Shown: piece by piece, positions 19,262 through 28,098 of the stretch
Numbering within the stretch: position 1 is the first letter of the stretch
How the letters are laid out: each line of letters opens with the position of its first letter
Source of the DNA: Aurantiacibacter suaedae
GTDB taxonomy: Bacteria; Pseudomonadota; Alphaproteobacteria; Sphingomonadales; Sphingomonadaceae
Reading direction: 5' to 3'
Assembly (NCBI RefSeq): GCF_005434915.1
Contig: NZ_SKCG01000001.1
Span: forward strand, 682,001-746,000
DNA: 64,000 nt
Notes under the pieces: model-generated
The model's database searches: none
The model's input: only the letters and a program-made list of their open reading frames with translations
Told to the model about the DNA's origin: nothing
Translations under genes and position numbers: made by a program

Positions 19262-20095
19262 ATGACCGCTATAGCCATTTGGCGCAACGATGAGGTCGAA
19301 GGGAACCCATCGCTATGGGCGGCTGCCGATAGCAGAGTGTCCGGGGTGAACGGCCATCTGCTCATAGAAGACGCAGTGAAAATCTTCTCGCTTCCCGTCA
19401 TCTGTAGAAGGCCGGGACCGAACGGATTTTTCAGCGAAACCTATTTCGTTCACACACTTGGTTACTGCTTCGCGGGTAGCACGCTCATGGGGCAAAACAC
19501 TTATCTTGGACTTGTGCCGTTACTCTCTAACCTTCTATCTGCAACCTCCTACATCCCATCAATCGAAGACATCGCTGGCCAGATTTTTGCATACCTGAAA
19601 GTGACGTTCGGGGACTACCGTCCAATAGGGGCGCAGCAGTCGCTCTTTGAAGTTGCTATCTTCGGCTATTGCCACAGGACGCACCAGCTGGAGATTTACC
19701 AAATCCGTCCCGAGCTCGTTGAGGATGTCTACGAGGTCACATTAAAAGCGCACCAGAATCTACAGCCCCACCACTTCTTATACTTAGGGGACGACGGCGC
19801 GACGCTTCGAAATGAAATCAGCAACGCGTTTAATTGTGGGTCTAGGCCGGGCCACCCTATCTCCCGCGCACCGCGTTTTGTGATTCAAGACCGTATAGCG
19901 AACGACGAGAGCCCCACAATCGGCGGCGATCTTCAACTCTCCATCGCCGACAGATTTGGTTTGCGACCGTTAGCCATGGTGAAGCCTCGCGTGCCAGGAC
20001 AACCTGCTGCCTACGTAAGCTATCTCGGTCGTGAACTAGCGGAAGATTTGACAACCGTTGGAGAAGCGCGAGCGTCGCTTGATGCTATAGTATAG
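19262..20095 (+). CDS. Proteasome beta-like Ntn-hydrolase candidate, orphan
   Basis: 277 residues; the start is supported by GAGGTGAGG a few bases upstream. After Met removal the protein would begin with Thr (TAIAIW), followed by AAADSR (Asp at mature 22) and DAVKIF (Lys at mature 39), with GYCFAGST next; this is the order of catalytic Thr1, Asp17, Lys33 and the GFAGGTAD helix start in HslV and proteasome beta subunits. Later parts fit the same fold loosely (SLFEVAIFGY, FLYLGDDG). It is longer than HslV (about 175) or Anbu (about 240-250). The gene is less GC-rich than its neighbours and has no ATPase partner nearby. The superfamily assignment is by eye. Alternatives: an unrelated alpha/beta protein. 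Proteolytic activity is not shown. Confidence 0.6.
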   Translation: MTAIAIWRNDEVEGNPSLWAAADSRVSGVNGHLLIEDAVKIFSLPVICRRPGPNGFFSETYFVHTLGYCFAGSTLMGQNTYLGLVPLLSNLLSATSYIPSIEDIAGQIFAYLKVTFGDYRPIGAQQSLFEVAIFGYCHRTHQLEIYQIRPELVEDVYEVTLKAHQNLQPHHFLYLGDDGATLRNEISNAFNCGSRPGHPISRAPRFVIQDRIANDESPTIGGDLQLSIADRFGLRPLAMVKPRVPGQPAAYVSYLGRELAEDLTTVGEARASLDAIV

Positions 20096-20266
20096 CGCTA
20101 CAGCATCCACTAGGATGTGAGAGCAAGATTTACTATGCTTGTAACCGAAAAACATTCAATTGAGACGGCTCCTCCCTTCGTCATCCGAACGCTGCAATTC
20201 CGCTCTCTCTAACTCTCGCCTCCAACTCCCGCTCCTGCACTAAAGGCCGGCACGCGCACGAACGTC

Positions 20267-21454
20267 CTACCCGATATCGATCATCAGCGCCTGCGGACTC
20301 CGAAAATTCGAACTCGGCAGCCAGCTGATCGGCCCCGGCGCCACCGCGAACTCGGACATAGCGGCGAGCAACTCCTCCGCCGCCACCTTGCACGCGAGCC
20401 GCGCGAGGTTTGCGCCAAGGCACGAGTGCACCCCGCCGGCAAAGCCGAGGTGCCCCTTCGGACGGCGCTCCAGCCGGTAACTGTCGGCATCGTCGAACTT
20501 GCGCGGATCGCGGTTGGCCGAGCCGTAGCATAGCATCACGAAGTCGCCCGGCTTCATCACCTTGCCATGCAGCTCGGTCTCGACCTGCACGCAGCGGCGG
20601 AAGCGCTGGGCCGAGGTGTTGAAGCGCAGGCTCTCCTCGATCGCATCGGGGATCAGCGCCGGATCGGCCACCAGCGCGCGGCGCACATCGGGCATCGTCG
20701 CGAGGTTGTAGCCGAACATCGTGAGGAAGCCCGAGAGGCTCTCGATCCCAGCCATGATCAGCGTAGTGACGGTGAGCCGTACCTCTTCCTCGCGCAGGCT
20801 TTCGCCGTCGATCTCGGCGGTGATGAAGTTGGAGAGCAGATCGTCGCCCGGATGGCGCTTGCGCTCTTCCACCAGCCCCTGCGCGTAGAAACTCATCCAT
20901 CGGTAGGCGGCGAGCTGATCGGCGTTCTTTGTGCGCAGCTCGGGGTCGGTCTGCGTCATCAGCACCGCCTTGTCGCGCACGGTCTGCCGGCCATTGGGCG
21001 GCAGGTCGAACAGCGCGAAAATCAGGTCGATGGTGAGCGGCGAGGAAAAGTCGGCCACGAAATCGAACCGGCGTTGCCCCCGCAGCCACTCAAGGTGGGC
21101 ACGCGCAGCCAGCCGCAGCGGCTCGATCGTGTGTTCGAGCGCGCTCTTGAGCATCGCTTTCTGGATCAGCGCACGCAGCCGGTCATGCCGGGGCGGATCG
21201 GTCGAGCCGAGCGTGGCCCCGGCGCGTCCGGGCAGTTCGTCGACGAGGTTGCCCTGCGCCGAAGAATAGGTGCGCCAGTCCTGCAAGGCGGCGAGGATAT
21301 CGTGGTAACGCGAGAGCACCCACATGCCCGCCTCCTCGCACCAGAACAGCGGAAAGTCCTCACGCAAGCGTTCGTAAGCAGGGAAGGGATCGGCGTCGTT
21401 GGCAGGCGCATAGGGATCGAACCGGAACTCGGCCAACAGCGGTTTCGTGCTCAT
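20267..21454 (-). CDS. Cytochrome P450
   Basis: 395 residues, a soluble bacterial P450. The haem-thiolate signature GFAGGVHSCLGANLAR holds the axial Cys. The ExxR of the K helix is EESLR, and the I helix reads IMAGIESLSGFL, with Ser in the usual Thr position of the oxygen-activation groove. No ferredoxin or reductase gene is directly adjacent; a ferredoxin-NADP reductase gene lies at 53.5 kb. Substrate unknown. Confidence 0.9.
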   Translation of the reverse strand: MSTKPLLAEFRFDPYAPANDADPFPAYERLREDFPLFWCEEAGMWVLSRYHDILAALQDWRTYSSAQGNLVDELPGRAGATLGSTDPPRHDRLRALIQKAMLKSALEHTIEPLRLAARAHLEWLRGQRRFDFVADFSSPLTIDLIFALFDLPPNGRQTVRDKAVLMTQTDPELRTKNADQLAAYRWMSFYAQGLVEERKRHPGDDLLSNFITAEIDGESLREEEVRLTVTTLIMAGIESLSGFLTMFGYNLATMPDVRRALVADPALIPDAIEESLRFNTSAQRFRRCVQVETELHGKVMKPGDFVMLCYGSANRDPRKFDDADSYRLERRPKGHLGFAGGVHSCLGANLARLACKVAAEELLAAMSEFAVAPGPISWLPSSNFRSPQALMIDIG

Positions 21455-21578
21455 CCTGGTCCTCTCGCATCATCCCAATGCGCGGCCCATGACCCATCGC
21501 CAAGGCCAAGCCCTTGATCTTGCGCAATCGGGCAGACTTTTTTGCCAAGCACCGCCAAATGCTGGCACATCGTTAAGC

Positions 21579-22241
21579 ATGTTCAAACGATTCGCCCTGC
21601 TCGCCGCCCTGTCGCTTGCCACGCCCGCCTTCGCGCAGGCCCCGGAATATTCCGAGCTGCCGCCGCTTGAGGATGCCGCGCCCGAATACGAGACAGTCGA
21701 TGTGGTGCTGGAGACGGCGCTTGGCCCGATAACCGTGGCTTTGGAGACCGAGCGCGCACCAATCACCGCCGCCAATTTCCTGCGCTATGTCGACGAGGGG
21801 CGTTTCGACGGCACCGTGTTCTATCGCTCGATGCCGACCAACTGGGGCGAGCAGCCGAACGGCCTTATCCAGGGCGGCACCCAGTGGGACCCGGAGCGCA
21901 TCCTGCCCGGCATCGCACACGAGCCGACCTCGCTAACGGGCCTCACCCACACGCGCGGCGCGCTGTCGATGGCGATGAACGAGCCGGGCACGGCAAACGG
22001 CGATTTCTCGATCATGCTGGGCGACCAGACCGGCCTCGACGCCAAGCCCAACGCCGACGACCCAGTAGGGCAGCATGGCTATGCGGTGTTCGGCTATGTG
22101 ACCGAGGGGATGGATGTGGTCGAAGCGATCTTCAACTCCCCGCGCGACCCGGACGAAGGCGAAGGCTGGATGAAAGGCCAAATGCTGGCGGAGCCGGTGG
22201 CGGTGACCTCCGCCCACCGGGCCGAGGCTGAGGCCGACTAG
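21579..22241 (+). CDS. Secreted cyclophilin-type peptidylprolyl isomerase
   Basis: 220 residues from the ATG at 21579. A signal peptide (MFKRFALLAALSLATPAFA) is followed by a cyclophilin domain (ETALGPITVALETERAPITAANFLRYV ... GLIQGGTQWDP ... GALSMAMNEPGTANGDFSIMLGD ... HGYAVFGYVTEGMDVVEAI). It should catalyse proline cis-trans isomerisation for periplasmic protein folding. It is divergent from the P450 gene; the apparent extension of the frame upstream overlaps the P450 promoter and is not counted. Confidence 0.88.
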   Translation: MFKRFALLAALSLATPAFAQAPEYSELPPLEDAAPEYETVDVVLETALGPITVALETERAPITAANFLRYVDEGRFDGTVFYRSMPTNWGEQPNGLIQGGTQWDPERILPGIAHEPTSLTGLTHTRGALSMAMNEPGTANGDFSIMLGDQTGLDAKPNADDPVGQHGYAVFGYVTEGMDVVEAIFNSPRDPDEGEGWMKGQMLAEPVAVTSAHRAEAEAD

Positions 22242-22428
22242 CACAGGAAGAATCGCGCCATCGCGGGTCCGAAAGAGACGTGCTGACATCCGTTGTAACC
22301 CGCTAAAACCCTTCGCTCGTCAAACTACGTACTCTGGCTGAACGATTGCCTCATGCGATCACAGGTATTGCGGTGCTGTTGGGGTGCTCTGTTTTGTGCG
22401 ACCGGCCATTTTTTGGTCAGGATTAGAC

Positions 22429-22851
22429 ATGCACCAAATTTCGGATATCTCAGCCGATCGCCAAGCCATCGCGGTGGTTGGCTCGGTTGGGTTGAGCGCG
22501 GCCGATCTTGCGGCGGCCATGCTTGCGCAGTCGGAGGATTGTATCAAACTGCTCAGCATCGATGGCCATCTCGATTTCATGAATTGCAACGGGCTGTCCG
22601 CTATGCAGATTGAGGAACCGCACAAGGTGATCGGCAAGCTGTGGTGGGAACTGTGGCCCGAGACATCACAAGCTCTTGTTCAAGCCAAGTTTCGCGAAGC
22701 GGCAGAAGGTATCGAAGCGAGCTTCGAAGCAATTTGCCCCACCGCGAAAGGGGCCAGCCGGAGATGGTCGGTCAATTTGCGCCCGCTGTTCGCAAAGGAT
22801 GGGCCGGTCGTCTCGATCCTATGCACGTCGCGCCAAATTCCGGCTGATTAA
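22429..22851 (+). CDS. Single-domain PAS protein
   Basis: 140 residues from the ATG at 22429 (CAGGA seven bases upstream). The core reads as one PAS domain (SEDCIKLLSIDGHLDFMNCNGLSAM, then GKLWWELWPE, then ASRRWSVNLRPLFAKDGPVVSILCTSRQI). No kinase, GGDEF or HTH output is fused or adjacent, so it may act as a stand-alone sensor or an anti-factor. Neighbouring genes have no obvious link. Confidence 0.7.
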   Translation: MHQISDISADRQAIAVVGSVGLSAADLAAAMLAQSEDCIKLLSIDGHLDFMNCNGLSAMQIEEPHKVIGKLWWELWPETSQALVQAKFREAAEGIEASFEAICPTAKGASRRWSVNLRPLFAKDGPVVSILCTSRQIPAD

Positions 22852-22952
22852 TGCGCGGTCCGCACGCTTAGGTGGCGGGCATGAGGCTGGCGGCCTTCTC
22901 TCCGCCAGAAATTCCTTTTCCGGCGGGAATACAATTCGTCTACCTTCAAGGC

Positions 22953-22991
22953 CCCTGAATCCTCGTGACGCCTGCGCCACCGGATTCAGGG
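22953..22991. repeat. Long hairpin between PAS gene and unknown gene
   Basis: CCCTGAATCC (22953-22962) and GGATTCAGGG (22982-22991) form a perfect 10-base-pair stem with a 19-base loop. There is no T-run on either side, so a Rho-independent terminator is unlikely. It may be a REP-type palindrome, a small RNA or the leader of the gene at 23034. Confidence 0.4.
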
Positions 22992-23033
22992 CATCTCTGG
23001 TGCAGTCTGGCATCGCCTTGGGGGTAGTGGAGC

Positions 23034-23420
23034 ATGACGGATACGCGATACTGGGAAATCGACCGATTGGCCGCAAGGCGCTTGCTCGGCCGCCTCAAGA
23101 TTGATGCAACCACGGCGAAAATAGACGAGGTTGCGAGCGCCTTTGCCGAGCACAGGCAGGAGGTCCAGCAGTGGACAGCAAGTCGCGTCCAGTCGCGGAT
23201 TATCACAGCGCTCGAAGTACGATCCATGGAAGACTTCGTTCACATGGACGCCAAGTGGGCCAACGGGTTTATTGCTGCCGAGGAAATGATTGCCCGTTTG
23301 TCGGCAGATGAGCTGTTGGGTCAGCCATATGGTCCAGCGCAATCGAAAGGGCAGGTTTTGCGCTCGCTGGTGCGAGGTGCGCGCAAGCAATCCCCGATCG
23401 TTGAGAGACGCTCTGAATAG
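23034..23420 (+). CDS. Hypothetical protein
   Basis: 128 residues, no family recognised. It is rich in charged, helix-forming residues and has no signal peptide or membrane segment, so it should be cytosolic. The central part (ATTAKIDEVASAFAEHRQEVQQWTAS) may be an amphipathic helical bundle. It follows the hairpin at 22953-22991 and precedes the M20 peptidase remnant on the other strand. Codon use looks normal enough to be a real gene, but this is not certain. Confidence 0.5.
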   Translation: MTDTRYWEIDRLAARRLLGRLKIDATTAKIDEVASAFAEHRQEVQQWTASRVQSRIITALEVRSMEDFVHMDAKWANGFIAAEEMIARLSADELLGQPYGPAQSKGQVLRSLVRGARKQSPIVERRSE

Positions 23421-23447
23421 CTGCCACACCAGATCGCGCTCCGCCCC

Positions 23448-23660
23448 CTATCGCCGTTCGCCCGATAGCCGCGACATCAGGATCGCCGCGCGCTTGGCCT
23501 GCCGGGGGACGCTCGAAAGGTCGATCCACTCGCCCGGCGCATGGGCGTTGCCGCCCGCAGCGCCAAGCCCCACCAGCCCGTCCACATAAGGCGCGACAAA
23601 GGTGATATGGCCCGCCTCGCGCATGATCTGGGGCAGCACCGTTATCGCCTCGCGATATGC
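23448..23660 (-). pseudogene. M20 family peptidase, C-terminal remnant
   Basis: About 70 codons read TVLPQIMREAGHITFVAPYVDGLVGLGAAGGNAHAP..., which matches the last part of carboxypeptidase G2/M20 zinc peptidases (the FVAPYVDGL-DGLGA-GSGAH pattern with the ligand His). The normal protein is 380-450 residues. Upstream in the same frame a TAA stops the reading, and the sequence changes into the start region of the glycolipid-binding protein gene. So only a 3' fragment is left; the rest was probably deleted. Confidence 0.65.
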
Positions 23661-23740
23661 CGCGATACCAGTCGTTCGGCAGAGTTAATTCACCACTCTT
23701 TTTGGCCATAAAGTCTTGCCGAGAGTCTATTAAGCGAACC

Positions 23741-24307
23741 ATGAAACCGTCATCGCAAACCCTTTTTTGGCGCCGCCTTGATATAGTGGGACTGGAAAGG
23801 CTCACGCTGACCAGCGCCGAGAACCGGATTGTAGCGGATGCGACAACGATCTGCGTTGAAGACGGTGGTTTCCGTATGGATCATCGGTGGGAGTTGACGC
23901 CAGATTGGTCCGTACAGTCCTGTATCGTGCGCAAGGAAGGCGTGAGCAGAAGCGTTCAGCTAGTTCTCGAACGATATGGCAACGGGTGGAAAGTCGATGG
24001 GCTTGCGAGGCCCGACCTCGATGCAACGCGAGAGCCGGATTTATCGATAACTCCGTTCTGCAATACATTTCCTATTCGGCATATGTTGGCCGCCAATCAG
24101 GACCATCTTACCCTGGAAACGAGCTTCATCGATGCTGCGGCTATGACGGTCAGTCGTTCAAGGCAGAGTTACCGGCATTTGGGTTCGAGACATTTCCATT
24201 ATCTCGATCTGGGCATTGCTGATGGTTTCGAAGCGGACATAACGGTCGATGATATGGGGCTGGTCATCCGGTACGAAGGGCTCTTCGAGCGCGCCGAAGC
24301 ACAATGA
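23741..24307 (+). CDS. Putative glycolipid-binding family protein (DUF1089)
   Basis: 188 residues from the ATG at 23741. The N-terminus LFWRRLDIVGLERLTL, the DHRWELTPDWSVQSC strand and the C-terminal DLGIADGFEADITVDDMGLVIRYEGLFER pattern match the family. It is predicted to be a soluble beta-rich barrel. The function is not settled. It lies in the accessory 22-25 kb segment, next to an M20 remnant that probably marks the edge of an earlier deletion. Confidence 0.75.
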   Translation: MKPSSQTLFWRRLDIVGLERLTLTSAENRIVADATTICVEDGGFRMDHRWELTPDWSVQSCIVRKEGVSRSVQLVLERYGNGWKVDGLARPDLDATREPDLSITPFCNTFPIRHMLAANQDHLTLETSFIDAAAMTVSRSRQSYRHLGSRHFHYLDLGIADGFEADITVDDMGLVIRYEGLFERAEAQ

Positions 24308-24331
24308 ACACTAATCGCAGACCGCCTGCCG

Positions 24332-24682
24332 TCATGAGTGGGACAAGATGTTGAGCAGCCGTCCGAAAGGGTCTGTGACATAGAAGCGCTCCACCCCCCA
24401 AGGCTCCTGCACGGGGCCATAGGTGGGCTCGTAGCCCGCGTCCTTCATCCGTTCGAGCGTTGCATACAGATCGTCGACCTCGATCGAAAGGTCGGGCACG
24501 GGAGTTCCTGACCCTCCCTCGCTTGCGAAGCTGATTTGTGGACTGGCTTGTCCCGATCCCACGAGGGTGATTATCCAGCCGTGGTCCATCGCCAGTTCCA
24601 AGCCAAGCACCTCGCCGTAGAATGCCTTGGCCTTATCCATCTTGTCCGTTGCGATGTTGGTAACGATACGCTTCACGGCCAT
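24332..24682 (-). CDS. VOC (glyoxalase/bleomycin resistance) family protein
   Basis: 116 residues: two beta-alpha-beta-beta-beta units with the pattern AFYGEVLGLELAMDHG and a C-terminal VERFYVTDPFGRLLNILSH. Many members bind a divalent metal; the reaction here cannot be told from the sequence. It starts at the ATG at 24682 and is transcribed opposite to the ClpP-like gene. The last 25 bases before the upstream neighbour are non-coding. Confidence 0.8.
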   Translation of the reverse strand: MAVKRIVTNIATDKMDKAKAFYGEVLGLELAMDHGWIITLVGSGQASPQISFASEGGSGTPVPDLSIEVDDLYATLERMKDAGYEPTYGPVQEPWGVERFYVTDPFGRLLNILSHS

Positions 24683-24907
24683 GTTCGATCTCCCAAAGAA
24701 CGGCCGCTTTTTAAGCCGCTATCTGCGCGATCTAAAGCAGGCGCACAGTCCCCGTAAACTGTGTTCTGTATTGCGAACAATCAATAAGGAGGCCGATTTC
24801 TCGCCCTCTTCGCCCGCCCGCCTTCGCCCACGCGACTTGCGACGCCTGCGAGGCGCTCGGCACTGCGTTTTCGCGGAACGGAGCGATCGGCCCTCGGTTA
24901 TCGAGGC

Positions 24908-25477
24908 ATGACAGACAATAAGAGCGAACACACCCAGACCATCCTGTGCAGCCCGCAATTGCGGCTGGTAGGAACGGTTGACGAGGCAATGTATGCCGAG
25001 TTCCGCAACCAGCTTTCCGCCGCGCCGGGCGAAGGGCCTCTGGTCATCGCGATCACCACGCTGGGCGGCAATCCCGAGGTGGCACGCTGCATGGCCGATG
25101 ACGTGCGGCTGCTTCGCGAAGCCGGGCGCGAGCTGTTCTTTCTGGGCAAGGCGGCGGTCTATTCGGCCGGGGCGACCTTCATGGCCGGGTTTCCGGTCAG
25201 CCATCGCTACCTCACCGAAGGTGCGCGGTTGCTGATCCACGAACGGCAACTGGCGAAAACGATCAATCTTTCCGGACCACTCAAAAGTTGCATCGCGCAG
25301 TTGAAGGCCGCGCTCAACGAGATCGAGCATTCAATCGAGATCGAGGAAGAAGGCTTTCGCGCACTGATCGAAGGATCGGATATCAAGGAAGGCGAAGTGC
25401 GCGAGAAAGCGCCCGACAACTGGTATGTCGACAGTGCCCAAGCGCTTGAGCGCGGCCTGATCGCCGGGGTGATCTAG
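24908..25477 (+). CDS. ClpP-fold serine protease-like protein
   Basis: 189 residues. The crotonase/ClpP fold pattern is clear: GPLVIAITTLGGNPEVARCMADDVR, then AVYSAGATFMAGFPVSHR with a candidate catalytic Ser (residue 86), then LLIHER with a candidate His (residue 111). A long helical insert (residues about 125-160) replaces the ClpP handle region. It differs from housekeeping ClpP, which is normally next to clpX; none is here. It may be a stand-alone peptidase or a non-catalytic member. It converges with the DCC gene, leaving a two-base gap. Confidence 0.65.
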   Translation: MTDNKSEHTQTILCSPQLRLVGTVDEAMYAEFRNQLSAAPGEGPLVIAITTLGGNPEVARCMADDVRLLREAGRELFFLGKAAVYSAGATFMAGFPVSHRYLTEGARLLIHERQLAKTINLSGPLKSCIAQLKAALNEIEHSIEIEEEGFRALIEGSDIKEGEVREKAPDNWYVDSAQALERGLIAGVI

Positions 25478-25479
25478 AC

Positions 25480-25839
25480 TTATCGGAGCATACGCTGGAG
25501 CCTGGGACGCACCCGCAAGAAGCGGATATAGAGCGCCTCCAGTCCGCGCAGGATAAGCGGGTGTCTTGCAGCAAGGCCGAAGGGACGCAGCATCGGGACC
25601 GCGCGCCACATCGCAGCGAAAGCTGCCGCGCCCGATAGCAGACGCCCTTCTTCCTCGGCATGAAACCGCTCCAGCATCAGCGCCGGTTCGAGCGGACAGG
25701 TTTGCGCGGCATCGGGCGCAGAGGCATCGATAAAGGTGATCGCGCCGTTCGTATCGAACCGACGCATAAGCGCGATCTCGCGCTGGCACAGCGGGCAGGT
25801 GCCGTCATGCCAGACGGTCACCTGCCCCACGAGATTCAT
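25480..25839 (-). CDS. DCC family thiol-disulfide oxidoreductase-like protein (DUF393)
   Basis: 119 residues from the ATG at 25839. The family motif VWHDGTCPLCQREI gives a CxxC pair near the N-terminus, and the tail ends in the usual basic helical region. It lies 13 bases after sdhA on the same strand, in the place where sdhB is often found, so it is probably co-transcribed with sdhCDA. The role is not established. Confidence 0.8.
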   Translation of the reverse strand: MNLVGQVTVWHDGTCPLCQREIALMRRFDTNGAITFIDASAPDAAQTCPLEPALMLERFHAEEEGRLLSGAAAFAAMWRAVPMLRPFGLAARHPLILRGLEALYIRFLRVRPRLQRMLR

Positions 25840-25852
25840 CGAAAAGTCGGCA

Positions 25853-27685
25853 TCAGTAAACGCGCGCCTTCGGCTCGATATACTTGATATCGTCGGTGAG
25901 CGTATATTCATGCACCGGGCGATAATCGATCCGCACCTGGCCGCCATTGCCGCCCCAGCCTTCGAACCAGGCGGCGGTGTGCTTCATCCACTCGGCATCG
26001 TTCCGGTTGGGGAAGTCCTCGTGCGCGTGGGCGCCGCGGCTTTCCTTGCGGTTTTCCGCCGAGTTCATCGTCACCACGGCCTGCGCCATCAGGTTGTCGA
26101 GCTCAAGCGTCTCGATCAGGTCCGAGTTCCAGATCAGCGAGCGGTCCGACACCTTGATGTCCTGCATCCGCTTATTGGTCTCGGCCAGATGCTTCACACC
26201 CTCGGCCATCAGCGCAGAATCGCGGAACACCGCAGCGTGCTTCTGCATCGTCTGCTGCATGTCCTTGCGCACCTCGGCGGTGGAGGAACCGCCATTGGCG
26301 TTGCGGAAGTGGTCGAGGCGGGTCAGCGCGAATTCGGTGCCCTCGCCCGAGATTTCCTCGTGCGGTGTGCCGGGCTTGATCGTCTCCTTGAGACGGAAGC
26401 CGGTCGCGCGGCCGAACACCACGAGGTCGATCAGCGAGTTCGAACCCAGACGGTTCGCACCGTGGACCGACACACAGGCCGCCTCGCCCACCGCAAACAG
26501 GCCGGGCACGATGCTGTCGGGGTTGCCATCGGCGCCGATGGTCACGACCTCGCCGTGGTAGTTACAGGGAATGCCGCCCATGTTGTAATGCACGGTTGGG
26601 GTCACCGGCAGCGGCTGGCGGGTCAGGTCGACACCGGCGAATATCTTGCCGCTCTCGGTGATGCCGGGCAGGCGCTGCGCCAGCGTTTCCGCCGGGATAT
26701 GGTCGAGGTGGAGATAGATGTGGTCGCCGTTCGGCCCCACACCGCGCCCTTCGCGCATTTCCAGCGCCATCGAGCGGCTCACCACGTCGCGGCTCGCCAA
26801 ATCCTTCGCCGAAGGAGCATAACGCTCCATGAAGCGCTCGCCCTCGGAGTTGGTGAGATAGCCGCCCTCGCCGCGTGCGCCCTCGGTGATGAGCACGCCC
26901 GCGCCATAGATGCCGGTCGGGTGGAACTGCACGAACTCCATGTCCTGCAGCGGCAGGCCCGCGCGCAGTACCATGCCGCCGCCGTCGCCGGTGCAGGTGT
27001 GGGCCGAAGTGGCGGTGAAGTAGCAGCGGCCATAGCCGCCGGTCGCCAGCACCACGCCATGCGCGCGGAAGCGGTGGATCGAGCCGTCATCGAGGCACAT
27101 CGCGATCACGCCGACGCAGGCCCCGTCCTTCATGATCAGGTCGATCGCGAAGTATTCGATGAAGAAATCCGCCGCGTATTTCAGGCTCTGCTGATAAAGC
27201 GCGTGCAGCATCGCGTGGCCGGTACGGTCGGCCGCGGCGCAGGTGCGCTGCACCGGCGGGCCTTCGCCCATGTTCTGCATGTGGCCGCCGAACGGGCGCT
27301 GGTAGATCGTGCCGTCGTCGTTGCGGCTGAAGGGCACACCGGCGTGCTCAAGCTCATACACCGCCTGCGGAGCTTCGCGCGCGAGATATTCGATCGCGTC
27401 CTGATCGCCCAGCCAGTCCGAACCCTTGACGGTGTCGTACATGTGCCACTGCCAGTGGTCGGGCGTGTTGTTCCCGAGCGAGGCGGCAATGCCGCCCTGC
27501 GCTGCCACGGTGTGCGAGCGGGTCGGGAACACCTTGGAGATGTTCGCGGTCTTCAGGCCCGCCTCGGCGGCGCCCATCGTGGCGCGCAGGCCAGAGCCGC
27601 CCGCGCCGACAACCACGACGTCATACTGATGGTCGATGATCGGATAGGCCTTGCCGCCGATTTCGAAAGTTTCGCTGCGGGCCAT
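25853..27685 (-). CDS. sdhA: Succinate dehydrogenase flavoprotein subunit
   Basis: 610 residues. It has the FAD-binding N-terminus ([20 protein letters not shown]) with the [12 protein letters not shown] sequence containing the His that carries covalent FAD, the active-site region HPTGIYGAG, and [13 protein letters not shown]. It oxidises succinate to fumarate in complex II of the TCA cycle and respiratory chain. It overlaps sdhD by one base (TAATG). The iron-sulfur subunit gene sdhB is not next to it in this window. Confidence 0.95.
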   Translation of the reverse strand: MARSETFEIGGKAYPIIDHQYDVVVVGAGGSGLRATMGAAEAGLKTANISKVFPTRSHTVAAQGGIAASLGNNTPDHWQWHMYDTVKGSDWLGDQDAIEYLAREAPQAVYELEHAGVPFSRNDDGTIYQRPFGGHMQNMGEGPPVQRTCAAADRTGHAMLHALYQQSLKYAADFFIEYFAIDLIMKDGACVGVIAMCLDDGSIHRFRAHGVVLATGGYGRCYFTATSAHTCTGDGGGMVLRAGLPLQDMEFVQFHPTGIYGAGVLITEGARGEGGYLTNSEGERFMERYAPSAKDLASRDVVSRSMALEMREGRGVGPNGDHIYLHLDHIPAETLAQRLPGITESGKIFAGVDLTRQPLPVTPTVHYNMGGIPCNYHGEVVTIGADGNPDSIVPGLFAVGEAACVSVHGANRLGSNSLIDLVVFGRATGFRLKETIKPGTPHEEISGEGTEFALTRLDHFRNANGGSSTAEVRKDMQQTMQKHAAVFRDSALMAEGVKHLAETNKRMQDIKVSDRSLIWNSDLIETLELDNLMAQAVVTMNSAENRKESRGAHAHEDFPNRNDAEWMKHTAAWFEGWGGNGGQVRIDYRPVHEYTLTDDIKYIEPKARVY

Positions 27686-28086
27686 TACGCGGCTCCTCCA
27701 GTGGCAACGGGAACAAGCGCGAGACGCGCGATACAGAACAGGCCGAACACGGTGCCGCCGATCCAGGCGAGGTTCAGCGCGAGCATGACGCCAAAGCGGC
27801 TACCGCTGTCGTTGACATAATCCTCGACCAGAACCTGCAGCCCGATGCGGGCGTGCCAGAAGGTGGTGAGCACCAGCAGCGCCATCATCACCGCCGGGAT
27901 CGGCTGACCGATCCAGCCCGAAACGGTGGCGTAGCTTAGGTTGGGGAGCGTTAGCAGCGAAACGATCAGGAAGATCAGCGTGACGAGGTTGCCGACCGCG
28001 GTGAAGCGCTGCAACAGCCAGTGATGCGCGCCGGTGTGGGCAGAGCCGAGGCCCCGCACGCGGCCGATGGAAGTTCCGTTACCCAT
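27685..28086 (-). CDS. sdhD: Succinate dehydrogenase membrane anchor subunit
   Basis: 133 residues. A family-typical N-terminus ([20 protein letters not shown]) precedes three transmembrane helices. The segment [16 protein letters not shown] holds the conserved His and Asp-Tyr of the haem/quinone region. It anchors SdhA/SdhB to the inner membrane together with SdhC. It lies 12 bases after sdhC and overlaps sdhA. Confidence 0.9.
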   Translation of the reverse strand: MGNGTSIGRVRGLGSAHTGAHHWLLQRFTAVGNLVTLIFLIVSLLTLPNLSYATVSGWIGQPIPAVMMALLVLTTFWHARIGLQVLVEDYVNDSGSRFGVMLALNLAWIGGTVFGLFCIARLALVPVATGGAA

Positions 28087-28098
28087 TGAGAATGCCCC

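Noticed and set aside
23269-23805. 178-codon minus-strand open frame
   Set aside because: It mixes the M20 remnant region in a wrong frame with the region antisense to two plus-strand genes; no homology.
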